Of a DNA stretch of 64,000 nucleotides, positions 31,131 to 40,611 are shown piece by piece. Position 1 is the first letter of the stretch; each line of letters opens with the position of its first letter. The position numbers and the translations under genes are program-made. Location: NCBI GenBank assembly GCA_977006965.1, contig OZ345360.1, positions 2,728,001 through 2,792,000 on the forward strand. Reading direction: 5' to 3'. The DNA is from Phymatolithon calcareum (lineage: Eukaryota; Rhodophyta; Florideophyceae; Hapalidiales). Under the pieces are notes generated by a model. It did no database searches. It was not told where the DNA came from and saw nothing but the letters and a program-made list of their open reading frames with translations.

Positions 31131-31712
31131 TCGAGCGATCACGTACAGTACCGGTCATCGGCAGGGTTGCAGGAACACCTTCCCAGAGCGTTGAGTATCA
31201 TACTGTATAAACTACCATTGAGTGCACGGAAAAACACTAATCAGGGTATGATGCACTGTAATGACCATTTACACGTTCAATACGTGGGATATTTGTAATT
31301 GATTGACTTGGTTTTGTAATGAAATGTATCTCGCTGAAGCAAGAACCGCTCATTTCATTCCTTCCTAACATCGAGGCGAGAAAACATGTTTTGCACTTTA
31401 AAATTTGAAAAATGTGCCATAGCTTTCAATATTGCAAAATACCGCGTAACAGTAATAATACTGTAATATTATTATTGAAGCTCACAACTACGACTTTCAT
31501 CACCCTACAGCTGTAGGGTGATATTGCACGCGTTATCATAAACCGACGCCTCTGCACAGAAATACACAGTCCCACCAAGACTATTTCTTAAGGACACTGG
31601 TACTCACGTCCTCCGATCCCGTCTGAGGAGCTTCGTAAAGCACGCCACACAAGGTGGTAAGCTGTGAGCTTGACGACAGGGCTGTGCCTCGACATCTATT
31701 CCCTTTGCCGGA
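31131..31712. promoter_or_regulatory. Upstream region of the NB-ARC/WD40 gene
   Basis: There is no ORF. The interval is AT-rich with short repeats of GTAATAATACTGTAATATT near 31450-31480. It includes a perfect 24-bp palindrome at 31499-31522, and the start codon at 31713 follows. The promoter of the receptor gene should lie here. Confidence 0.4.
31499..31522. promoter_or_regulatory. 24-bp perfect palindrome upstream of the receptor gene
   Basis: The half-site ATCACCCTACAG is followed directly by its exact complement. It lies about 190 bases before the receptor start codon. Dyads of this kind are typical of binding sites for dimeric regulators, but it could also be a cruciform or transposon trace. 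Confidence 0.6.
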
Positions 31713-34700
31713 ATGGCTGAAGCCGTAGGTCTTGTGCTCGGAGTTGTTGGCATGATCGATCAGTTGGCACAGAGATTATCCAACTTAAAAAAGCGCTGCG
31801 AAGACTTCGGGTCACTGCCCGACAACTGGCATTCTTCCATCAAGTCCTTCGAAGACTGCAAAACAAGTGTTGAAGGTATCGGCGCAACGCTTGTGAATGA
31901 CAAGGAATCAATTGGCGAACGTGCAACAAGCACATTTCGCACCATTCTGAAGAATGTTGAGGAGTATCTGATGACTGCAGAGACCATATTGAAGAGCCTA
32001 GAGGATGAGTTTACAAGAGAGAGCTCTCCTGCAACTGCGAGTGGGAGCTCTCATGTTGTTGGTAGCTCTTCGAAACAAGGGCGTCTTTTATGGCGAAGAA
32101 GGAATCGAATTGTTGACGGTCGTCCAGTCAACGAGGGCAAGCTATTCTCTAGGGTGAACAAGGTGAAAACAGCGCTTGAAAAACTTGACGCGATATGGAA
32201 GGAGGCTCAACCCGCGATTGAACGTGTAGCAATAGCTCTCGTTACCCCTTCCATGAGAAGTATTGACAATATTGCGTATGACGAATACGTTGCGCAGTTC
32301 GATGAGCCCCCGCTTCCGAAGAATGTGGTGCTAAACTTCAGTGGTGACACCATGGAGGCGTTCTTGAAGCGCGCAGTATTGTCGAACTCTGCCGGTGAAA
32401 TGGTGACGGCTGCTGTTAGTCCAGGTGTGCTTGGGGCAGTGGGAATGGGTGGAGTGGGGAAAACCATGGCACTTCAGGGTCTTTGCCGTGAATCGGAAGT
32501 GAAGAACAAGTACTTCGACGGGGTGTTCTTCATCACTATTGGACAAGACGCTGCTGAAGAAGATGTGATTGAAGGTGTTGCACACTTTATTGAAAGCTCG
32601 GGCGGCAAGTCTCTTGCCATGAATATCACAAATAAGAGATCTGCAGAATCAGCTGCTAAACAAGCGTCTCTGTGGTTCAGAGGTAGGTGTGCCCTGTTCG
32701 TATGCGATGATATCTGGTCCTTTGAGGGACACCCAATCGGATATCTAAGTTCGCTGAAGCTGTTGCTTTGCAACTCACCATCAAGTGCGATGGTCATATC
32801 GACACGGGAGAAGTCCATCTCGCAACAGTTCCTCGAGGTGAAGTTCAGCCCGCGCGAAGTTCGAGGGCAGCAGGCGTCGTGCATTCTCGCTAAGTATGCT
32901 GGCATCGAAACTGAATCTGTTGACGAATCAAGCGACACTTGGAGGGCATTTGGAGATATCCTGGATGTGTGCGCTGGACTGCCAGTTGCATTAGGTGCTG
33001 CTGGGACCAGTCTGCGCAACTTAATCGAAGAAAACAGTGGCATCATTGGTCAGTCGGTTGTAACATATGCGTATGAGCTGAAAGAAAGCATCGAAAGTGT
33101 TGGAGACGAAAATGTCGATGAGTACCGGGGACTGAGAGCCGTAATTGAAACCAGTTTGCGGCATTGCGAAATGTGGGCGGGTAGCACAGAAGGTCGGAGG
33201 AAACTTGGATGCGAATTGAGCGTGAGAGAAAAGTTTGAAGCGCTGAGTGTTCTACGCAAGCAGGCTTGGATTCCTCGGACATGCCTGCAACGTTTGTGGG
33301 AGACTAACGAGCGAGCAACTAAGCAACTAATGTCGAAGCTTTCAGATATGCACCTAGTTTTGCGGCGCTGGGACGCAACGCCAACGGGAAAGGTTGACGG
33401 GCTGGCACTCCACGATCTCGTGCTTGAACAAGCCAAGACACTATCTATTGAAAACAATCGTGCTTCTCTTTGGCATGCACGGTTGCTTGACGGATACATG
33501 CGGAAAGAGGCTGGTAACGTGATGCAGCCGAAAAAGTATAATTGTCGGGAGTGGTGGGATTGTGAAAAAGTACCGGAGGATGGGTACATTGAAAAGAACC
33601 TCGCTCGACACTTGGCGATGACTGAAGGGTGTGAGCTGGAATCGTTGCTGTCGGATGTGCGATGGGTGAGGTGGCGAATGAAGGTTGGAGGAATAGTGGC
33701 TTTACGGGAGGATTTTCAGGAATTACCGCATGGCAGCAGGAGAGTTATTGGGGCGGACGCAGTGCACAGGGCCCTCGAAGAAAGCTGGGTGAACATCAAC
33801 AATAGTATACACGCAACTCCATTTGAGATGTACGGTCGGTTACAATCGCAATGCCCATCCTCAGAGTTTGTGAAGCGCTTCCTGTCCAGTGTGTCGATGC
33901 ATGTTCCAAAGCCTCACTATGTGCCGAAGCACGAGCTGCGATGGAGGGACGTTGACGGGCAACTCTTCCGTATCGACTTTGAGCAGGACGTTCCAGCCAT
34001 GTGTTTGAGCGATGAACATACTATAATTGCAGTTGTACAAGGACACGAAATCCATGTTTTCAATTTGCAAGGGATGTGTACTGTGCCCACACTGAAGGGC
34101 CATGACGATATGATCACCAGTGTTGCAATGAGCGGAGACGGAAGTCAGATTGTTTCAGGATCTTATGACAAATCTGTTCGTGTATGGGATGGCGAGAGCG
34201 GAGAATGCGTGCTGGGACCACTCCGTGGACACGAGGATATTGTGTGGTGCGTTGCAATGAGCGCGGACGGAGGTCAGATTGTTTCGGGATCTCGTGACAG
34301 GGCGGTTCGTGTGTGGGATGGCGAGAGCGGAGAATGCGTGCTGGGACCACTCCGTGGACATGATGATATTGTTTGGTGCGTTGCAACGAGCAGGGACGGA
34401 AGTCGGATTGTATCGGGATCATGGGACAAAACTGTTCGTGTGTGGGATGGGGAGAGCGGAGCATGTGTGCTGGGACCACTCCGTGGACACGAGCATGTTG
34501 TGCGATGCGTTGCCATGAGCGGGGACGGAAGTCGAATTGTTTCGGGATCTCGTGACTGGACTGTTCGTTTGTGGGATGGGGAGAGTGGAGAATGCGTGCT
34601 GGGACCACTCCGTGGACACAACACATCTGTCTGGGGCGTTGCAATGAGCAGGGACGGAAGTCGAATTGTTTCGGGATCTAGTGACGGAACCGTTCGTGTG

Positions 34701-36740
34701 TGGGATGGGGAAAGCGGAGAATGCGTGCTGGGACCACTCTGTGGACACGAGGATGGTGTGGAATGCGTTGCAATAAGCGCGGACGGAAGTCGGATTGCTT
34801 CGGGATCTGATGACAAATCTGTTCGTGTATGGGATGGGGAGAGCGGAGAACGCGGTCCGAGACCAGTCCCTGGACCCAAGACATCTGTCCGGTGCGTTGC
34901 AACGAGCGGGGACGGAAGTCGAATTATTTCGGGATCTAGTGACGGAACCGTTCGTGCGTGGGATGGGGAGAGCGGAGAATGCGTGCTGGGACCACTCCGT
35001 GGACACGAGGGTGGTGCGGAATGCGTTGCAATGAACGTGGACGGAAGTCGGATTATTTCTGGATCTTGTGACAAGACTGTTCGTGTATGGGATGGCGAGA
35101 GCGGAGAATGCGTGCTGGGACCACTCCGTGGACATGAGGATATTGTTTGGTGCGTTGCAATGAGCGCGGACGGAAGTCGGATTGTTTCGGGATCTCGTGA
35201 CGGAACCGTTCGTGCGTGGGATGGGGAGAGCGGAGAATGCGTTCTGGGACCACTCCCTGGACACAACACATCTGTCCGGTGCGTTGCAATGAGCGGAGAC
35301 GGAAGTCGGATTGCATCGGGATCTTTGGACAACATTGTACGTGTGTGGGATGGCGAGAGCGGAGAATGCGTGCTGGGACCACTCCGTGGACACGAGAGTG
35401 ATGTGCAGTGCGTTGCAATGAGCAGGGACGGAAGTCGCATTGTTTCGGGATCTCGTGACTGGACTGTCCGTGTGTGGGATGGGCGGAGCGGAGAATGCGT
35501 GCTTGGACCACTCCGTGGACACGAGGATGTTGTGCAGTGCGTTGCAATGAGCAGGGACGGAAGTCGAATTGTTTCGGGATCTCGTGACTGGACTGTCCGT
35601 GTGTGGGATGGGCGGAGCGGAGAATGCGTCCTGGGATCACTCCGTGGACACGAGGATGTTGTGTGGTGCGTTACATTAAGCGCGGATGGAAATCGCATTG
35701 TTTCGGGATCTCGTGACAGGGCTGTTTGTGCGTGGGATAGCGAGAGCGGAGAGTGCGTGCTGGGACCACTCCCTGAACACAAGACATCTGTCGTGTGCGT
35801 TGCGATGAGCGGGGACGGAAGTCGGATTGTTTCGGTATCTCGTGACAAAACTATTCGTGTGTGGGATGGCGAGAGCGGAGAATGCGTGCTGGGACCACTC
35901 CGTGGACACGAGGAATCTGTGGAGTGCGTTGCAATGAGCGGGGATGGAAGTCGGATTGTTTCTGTATCTTTTGACGGAACCGTTCGTGTATGGAATGGCG
36001 AAAGCGGAGAATGCGTGCTGGGACCACTCCGTGGACACGATAGCGATGTGCAGTGCGTTGCAATGAGCAAGGACGGAAATCGAATTGTTTCAGGATCTGA
36101 TGACAACACTGTTCGTGTGTGGGATGGCGAGAGCGGAGAATGCGTGCTGGGACCACTCCGTGGACACGAGCATGTTGTGCAATGCGTTGCACTGAGCAGG
36201 GACGGAAGCCGCATTGTTTCGGGGTCTCGTGACTGTACCGTCCGTGTGTGGGATGGCGAGAGCGGAGAATGCGTGCTGGGACCACTACGTGGACATGAGG
36301 AATCTGTGCAGTGCGTTGCAATGAGCAGGGACGGAAGTCGAATTGTTTCGGGATCCCATGACGGAACCGTTCGTGTGTGGGATGGGGAGAGCGGAGAATG
36401 CGTGCAAGACGGGATCACAGGGCAAGGCAAATACGGGGGTGTACACTACGAAGGATTCATTAGAAGCCTTGAATTCGGTGCTGGCAGTGAATTGTGTATT
36501 GTACACACGACAGTTGAGGTTTTTCTTATGGACACCAACACTGGAACCAGGATGCAACGTCCTGGATACATGATACAAGGACAGAACCGCAGGATATACG
36601 CAACAGGCAAGAATGCGAAAACCGTTCAAGTCGCCACCATGCCGTATGAATGTGCCAAATTTTGCTACAGTAAGCTGCATTCAAAAGCTGTAGTTGGTCT
36701 CGTCGATGGTCAAGTTGTCATAGGAGAGCTCATACTGTAG
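31713..36740 (+). CDS. STAND/NLR-like receptor: helical N-terminus, NB-ARC ATPase, 18 near-identical WD40 repeats
   Basis: The protein has 1675 residues and no introns. Residues 1-110 are helical and begin MAEAVGLVLGVVGMIDQLAQ, resembling N-termini of fungal NLR-like proteins (HeLo/SesA type) and plant RPW8-type helical bundles; this is a resemblance, not a firm match. The NB-ARC domain follows: P-loop GMGGVGKT 244-251, Walker B ALFVCDDIW 327-335, sensor MVISTRE 360-366, GLPVAL 422-427, and an MHD-equivalent LHD 566-568. After a linker of about 200 residues come WD40 repeats 1-18 (794-1567), each exactly 43 residues, with divergent blades on both sides, enough for about three 7-bladed propellers. 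Known STAND proteins oligomerise when repeats bind a ligand and then signal through the N-terminus; such a role here is inferred. The ligand is unknown. Confidence 0.92.
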   Translation: MAEAVGLVLGVVGMIDQLAQRLSNLKKRCEDFGSLPDNWHSSIKSFEDCKTSVEGIGATLVNDKESIGERATSTFRTILKNVEEYLMTAETILKSLEDEFTRESSPATASGSSHVVGSSSKQGRLLWRRRNRIVDGRPVNEGKLFSRVNKVKTALEKLDAIWKEAQPAIERVAIALVTPSMRSIDNIAYDEYVAQFDEPPLPKNVVLNFSGDTMEAFLKRAVLSNSAGEMVTAAVSPGVLGAVGMGGVGKTMALQGLCRESEVKNKYFDGVFFITIGQDAAEEDVIEGVAHFIESSGGKSLAMNITNKRSAESAAKQASLWFRGRCALFVCDDIWSFEGHPIGYLSSLKLLLCNSPSSAMVISTREKSISQQFLEVKFSPREVRGQQASCILAKYAGIETESVDESSDTWRAFGDILDVCAGLPVALGAAGTSLRNLIEENSGIIGQSVVTYAYELKESIESVGDENVDEYRGLRAVIETSLRHCEMWAGSTEGRRKLGCELSVREKFEALSVLRKQAWIPRTCLQRLWETNERATKQLMSKLSDMHLVLRRWDATPTGKVDGLALHDLVLEQAKTLSIENNRASLWHARLLDGYMRKEAGNVMQPKKYNCREWWDCEKVPEDGYIEKNLARHLAMTEGCELESLLSDVRWVRWRMKVGGIVALREDFQELPHGSRRVIGADAVHRALEESWVNINNSIHATPFEMYGRLQSQCPSSEFVKRFLSSVSMHVPKPHYVPKHELRWRDVDGQLFRIDFEQDVPAMCLSDEHTIIAVVQGHEIHVFNLQGMCTVPTLKGHDDMITSVAMSGDGSQIVSGSYDKSVRVWDGESGECVLGPLRGHEDIVWCVAMSADGGQIVSGSRDRAVRVWDGESGECVLGPLRGHDDIVWCVATSRDGSRIVSGSWDKTVRVWDGESGACVLGPLRGHEHVVRCVAMSGDGSRIVSGSRDWTVRLWDGESGECVLGPLRGHNTSVWGVAMSRDGSRIVSGSSDGTVRVWDGESGECVLGPLCGHEDGVECVAISADGSRIASGSDDKSVRVWDGESGERGPRPVPGPKTSVRCVATSGDGSRIISGSSDGTVRAWDGESGECVLGPLRGHEGGAECVAMNVDGSRIISGSCDKTVRVWDGESGECVLGPLRGHEDIVWCVAMSADGSRIVSGSRDGTVRAWDGESGECVLGPLPGHNTSVRCVAMSGDGSRIASGSLDNIVRVWDGESGECVLGPLRGHESDVQCVAMSRDGSRIVSGSRDWTVRVWDGRSGECVLGPLRGHEDVVQCVAMSRDGSRIVSGSRDWTVRVWDGRSGECVLGSLRGHEDVVWCVTLSADGNRIVSGSRDRAVCAWDSESGECVLGPLPEHKTSVVCVAMSGDGSRIVSVSRDKTIRVWDGESGECVLGPLRGHEESVECVAMSGDGSRIVSVSFDGTVRVWNGESGECVLGPLRGHDSDVQCVAMSKDGNRIVSGSDDNTVRVWDGESGECVLGPLRGHEHVVQCVALSRDGSRIVSGSRDCTVRVWDGESGECVLGPLRGHEESVQCVAMSRDGSRIVSGSHDGTVRVWDGESGECVQDGITGQGKYGGVHYEGFIRSLEFGAGSELCIVHTTVEVFLMDTNTGTRMQRPGYMIQGQNRRIYATGKNAKTVQVATMPYECAKFCYSKLHSKAVVGLVDGQVVIGELIL
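34092..36413 (+). repeat. 18 x 129-bp in-frame tandem repeat encoding WD40 units
   Basis: Eighteen units of exactly 129 bp (43 codons) lie head to tail without gaps. The consensus contains LRGH, CVAMS, DGSRIVSGS and VRVWDGESGECVLGP. Variation concentrates at the three residues after RGH, the residue before CVA, the residue before DG, and the two residues flanking the D of SGSxDx. Adjacent units 11 and 12 are nearly the same, as expected from recent unequal exchange. Unit 7 has lost the GH (VPGPKTS). Confidence 0.95.
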
Positions 36741-37149
36741 CTCAGAAGATAGAGTTACCATGTACTTTGTGGGTTCTCAGAATCAATGTAGTATTTTGCC
36801 AGCATGAAGTTACCGTCTGATTAGATGATGCTCAGCTCAGAATTGAAGTTTCTCGGCAGATAGTACAGGGCAATACATCGCGAGCCTTGAAGGTCAAAAT
36901 CGAGGCATGGCTACCCGCCAACGGCGGCACACACTGCGCACCATCTGGTTTGTGCATCTCATTTGTGGGGGAATAACTCGCCCATGCCTTTTCTCCAGCC
37001 TCTGCCAATCATCACGACATACCAGGACGGTGTTTCACAAGTTGCATTGAACTACCGCGTAGTGCACGTCGCGCAGCCTCGCACCATCATGAATGCTTCC
37101 GGCCGCACCGCCATACGCTAATGAAGTACTCTGACATCCCGCTCTCAGC
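36741..37149. other. No gene recognised
   Basis: This is sequence downstream of the receptor gene. There are no ORFs with motifs. It may contain remnants of the C-terminus of the polyprenyl synthase pseudogene that follows, too decayed to align by eye. Confidence 0.3.
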
Positions 37150-37950
37150 GTTGCTTGTTTGTGTCCGGCGACAGAGCGCTCCAGCGAGGACGCTTGCAAT
37201 TGCGTACGGTCACTGTGGGCAGGCCGTAGCATGTCTCTATCGAAAGTCGTCACACACCGATTTGCCCAGTGCCGATTCGCTCGCCGTCATGTCCAGCACA
37301 TCATCGACGATACGAAATGTAATGCCTATGTGCACTCCGTGTGTCTATGCCGCGTCTGCGAGCTCCTTTCTGCGACGACGAACCATTACGACCGCCCTAC
37401 TGAAATTGGCGATTAGGGACACAGTTTTGAAAAACCTTTTCGCCAAATACGCCTCAAAAAGACTCCGGTAGGTGATATCGTATCTGCTTCACCTCCTCCT
37501 CCATCGCGTCGCCAATCCCACTCCCGGGAGCCTCGGCTCCACCACGCTGCATTCGCAATACCTAGCCACGCACCAAGTTTTCGATCACAGTGGAGAGCCT
37601 TTCAACAACATCACAGTTTTGCAGCCGTGCAAGTGCGACAGACACTCTTGCCACCTTGAAAGTCTACTGCCAGGCATAAAGCCGCAGCGAAGCTGCATGA
37701 ATCAGTTCGGTTATCTCAGCGACTGGATGTTGACTTGACAACATTGGCACCGGCGCACCGCATTGCGCCGCCACAGCGGCTTGTGCTATCAAGAATACAA
37801 TCATCAGGCGTACGAGTGAGAGCAGATGGGCAGTTGCCGTACCCAACGGGGGGGGGTGTTGCAGCACGTTCACGGTCGCTAATAATGAGCCGGTCAGATG
37901 GTCGAGCTCGCCGATCACGAGCAAGAATTGGTCGGCACCACGCAAATGCC
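37150..37950 (-). pseudogene. Polyprenyl (solanesyl-type) diphosphate synthase pseudogene
   Basis: The minus strand preserves, in family order but in shifting frames: ELDHLTGSLLATVNV, then a region corresponding to RPMIVFL (VRLMIVFLIAQAA), EITELIHAASL, SVALARLQNCDVVERLSTVI, the AKRFFKTVSLIANFSRA helix, and the second aspartate motif FRIVDDVLDMT followed by LGKSV. These are hallmarks of long-chain trans-prenyltransferases, which make the side chains of plastoquinone or ubiquinone. The first aspartate-rich motif, normally directly after HAASL (HDDVID), is deleted with about 45 residues, and several stops and frameshifts occur. It is clearly dead. The functional paralogue is not in this window. 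Confidence 0.85.
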
Positions 37951-38698
37951 TTGCAATTGAATGACCCAGGGAATCGAATCATCCTGCATCGTCACGCGTG
38001 GTGGGCACGTCTATATCTGCTGCCGGTGCAAACTCTGCGAGCGGCGACGGGGCTGCAGCCGGACTAGCGATGTTAGTGTCACTTGTTCAGATCGACGACG
38101 CACTTCAAATTCATATCATGACATGTGAGACGCCGCTTCTCGTTCCTCCGCCCCACGCGGATCAAATCGGCCACGCTCGATTACGCACTCCCCAATCTGC
38201 ATTGCGATTCCACCTTGCAGCAGCGCAACCGCAGGAGCCCCGCTTGTGGCCATCGCTCGTCAGGAAAATCTGACCATGTCACCCAAACATTGAACTTGCT
38301 GGCCACCAATCGTCTCCATAGTCCTGTGCAGAAGTTACTCATAACCCAACGGCGCAACCGCGTGTACCACGACGTGCCTGTAACCACTCCCACTGTCCGG
38401 TATTTTCAACACTGCTTTTAAAAGTTGCGGGGGGCATTACTCATGCCAATTCCGTCCCCATCTCGCCAGGTATTCAAAAGACAGCACCATAAAACACAAA
38501 TCCATTCTCACTGACCGCCTCTCTCCCAGGAGTTCATCCCACAGCCCATACCCCCGTGCATGGCGCGCCAGCAATCCTGAAAACGAACTTTCGGTCGACA
38601 CTAGAGCGCCGTCAACCGTGCACACAAAGTCGCCGTCCCACAATCCATAGTAATGTCCACCGCCCGCCACGCGCACACCGTCCACATCATCCGGTACA
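37951..38698. other. No gene recognised
   Basis: Overlapping short frames occur on both strands. Part may belong to decayed 5' sequence of the polyprenyl synthase, but no motif could be placed. Confidence 0.3.
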
Positions 38699-39265
38699 TC
38701 AGACGCAACGCGCACAAACGTGAGAGACAGTGCGTGCACATGGAGCAAGTCCCGGTAGAGCGCCCAACCTGACAACGTGGACCGAATCCGCAACCACACG
38801 TCGCAACAGCGCTACAGGCACAACATAATCGTTGTCAGCATCCACGGTACGCGCGGCAGTGGCCGTGAACATGCCGACAACACTGCGCCGCGCGTGTCGT
38901 AGTGTGGGGACCCGGAGTCGCCCGGTCGGAGCGCGCCGCGACGGTTAGAGACTACGAACACGAGAAGCATTGCACCAGTCGGGTACAGTCTGTCGCGTAC
39001 GCCCGTCAACCTCATTGCATACTGCAGCTTTCGCGAGCGCTGCGAGTGGGGGGAATGGCGAGCGGTGTCGACGCGGCTCAGGGGCTGCGACGCGACGCTG
39101 GCGCCCAGCGTCGAGCAGCAAAGCACGGCGATGTCTGCCGCGCGGCACACACGGAGAAGGTGGGCGCGGTGCACAGCGATGGTGATTTTCGATGCGTGCG
39201 CCACGAGGTGGAAACAGGTCAGCAAGTGATCACGCGCCACGTAGAAGGCCGCGCAATAGAATTCT
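38699..39265 (-). pseudogene. Trypsin-like serine protease relic with complete catalytic triad
   Basis: The minus strand encodes LLTCFHLVAHA (catalytic His codon at 39208-39210, in the position of the TAAHxV motif), RAADIAVL (Asp codon at 39132-39134) and RPGDSGSPHYD (GDSGSP at 38907-38924). A one-base insertion near 38884 then shifts the frame. In the new frame the expected next strand follows (VGMFTATAARTVDADNDYVVPV, 22 residues in the S1 fold position) and ends at a stop at 38699. There is no ATG at the 5' side; the frame begins after a stop near 39266. Either it is a pseudogene, or a frameshift error and an upstream exon hide a small chymotrypsin-fold protease. Confidence 0.7.
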
Positions 39266-40004
39266 AGCTCGTCTCAAAGAGACACCTCGACTTGATGCAC
39301 ATGTTGTGCGCATACGCGCGCTCTTGTCGCGTTGCAAGGGCGTAGTGTGCAGTCTTACAATGTGAGACTCTCACCAACCATCATGTCAAGATGGTTGGTG
39401 CGATTCGGAAGCCGGGAAGGAGAAGGTGCAAAAGCCGCATGGACAATTGTACGACAGTGGGGCTTCTAAAAATAAAGTTATCAAAAAAAGTAAAAAACTT
39501 GGTTATCCTGACGCTACCGATGCTCGGCATAATACGGACGTTCAAACGGAAGGCACAGGCTGTGCGTTAGCTACAGATGAGTGCCATGCACTGCTTGTTT
39601 CGCTGCGCCACAAGCGCGCCTTACAGTACCAATCGACGTGTTGTAGGAGACCACAACGTTGACAACGTCATCAAACTGTGATCCAGGGTAGTTGTCCACC
39701 TGTAGCACGAGCTCCTTTTGGTGCCTATTTAGCGAATTTCCCCACTTTTTTGTCCATTTAGCGAATTTCCTCGTTGTTTTTCCATGGCTGCAGTGGAGAC
39801 GGACCAGAATCAGGTCGAGATGGAGGGTACGACCGTACATTTGGTGCTCCTGGTGAAACAGGGGACTGCCAACGATACGCCAGAGGAGCACAGACCTCTG
39901 CCCTGGCGATATTATTGCCTAGACTTGCTAAGTGGATGTAAAGTCCTACAGCAGAGCAAATTTAAAGGCAAAAATCAAAACTTCGGCTTTCTATGCCAGT
40001 CAAA
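39266..40004. other. No gene recognised
   Basis: Between the protease relic and the HisI stop codon I find only short frames. The segment near 39440-39480 (GACAGTGGGGCTTCTAAAAA) resembles 23930-23955 and may be another retroelement end. Confidence 0.3.
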
Positions 40005-40541
40005 CTACGTCTTGGTCCCATACATTTGCGAAGGGTCTTGAATGGGCTCGGCGACAATCTTGAGCGGCATCCCCTCTGCAGCCGCTGTATAGAAACATGA
40101 CATACGCCCGGTGTGACAAGCCGGTCCACGTTGATCAACCTTGAGAAGTAGAGAATCGCCATCACAATCCAAAAGCATTTCCCGAAGCGTCTGCACGTTA
40201 CCAGACTCTTCACCCTTACGCCACAACGCTGCACGTGACCGAGAGTAGTAAACCGCGCGCCCCTCCGCAAGGCTTGCACGAATCGACTCTGCATTCATCC
40301 ACGCCACCATGAGCACTTCACCTGAATTCCACTGCTGTGCCACAGCGACAATCAACCCCTTTGCATCGAATTTTGCGGTAGACAAAAGCGCGTCAGCTCC
40401 AAGCAGATGCGGCGATGCCGTCGCAGCAACAACTGATCTACGAGCATTCACCCGATTCTGCCGCGCGCAGAGTGCGGGTCGCGATTGGCAAAAGGAGCCC
40501 GTGTTCAGAAGAGGTGATCCCACCCACGCAGCTTGGCGCAT
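40005..40541 (-). CDS. hisI: Phosphoribosyl-AMP cyclohydrolase, probably plastid-targeted
   Basis: The frame extends to a GTG at 40580, but the first ATG (40539-40541) gives 178 residues. It catalyses the third step of histidine biosynthesis, opening the purine ring of phosphoribosyl-AMP. The C-terminal 115 residues show the family pattern: VAVAQQWNSGEVLMVAWMN, SRSRAALWRKGEESGNVQ, the metal-binding LLDCDGDSLLLKV, and HTGRMSCFY. Residues 1-55 are Ser/Ala/Arg-rich with no acidic residues (ending near ARRSVVAATASPH), as expected for a plastid transit peptide. It stands alone: no HisE (phosphoribosyl-ATP pyrophosphatase) domain follows, unlike the bifunctional plant enzyme. It lies 70 bases downstream of the uL3 gene on the same strand. 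No intron is apparent. Confidence 0.93.
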   Translation of the reverse strand: MRQAAWVGSPLLNTGSFCQSRPALCARQNRVNARRSVVAATASPHLLGADALLSTAKFDAKGLIVAVAQQWNSGEVLMVAWMNAESIRASLAEGRAVYYSRSRAALWRKGEESGNVQTLREMLLDCDGDSLLLKVDQRGPACHTGRMSCFYTAAAEGMPLKIVAEPIQDPSQMYGTKT

Positions 40542-40611
40542 TTTACGACTTACGCTAAGGCAGGGTTTTCTGAGACTCACACAGTGAGATGCATAATCAG
40601 CGTATGATTTA

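Noticed and set aside
34092-36413. CRISPR-like or minisatellite array
   Set aside because: Units are contiguous, in frame and encode WD40 blades; there are no spacers.
34274-36430. 718-codon antisense ORF opposite the WD40 repeats (and related antisense frames)
   Set aside because: It arises because the repeat unit is 129 bp (a multiple of three), so any stop-free antisense frame repeats 18 times. The peptide is a Ser/Pro/His repeat with no domain, and the plus strand clearly codes WD40.
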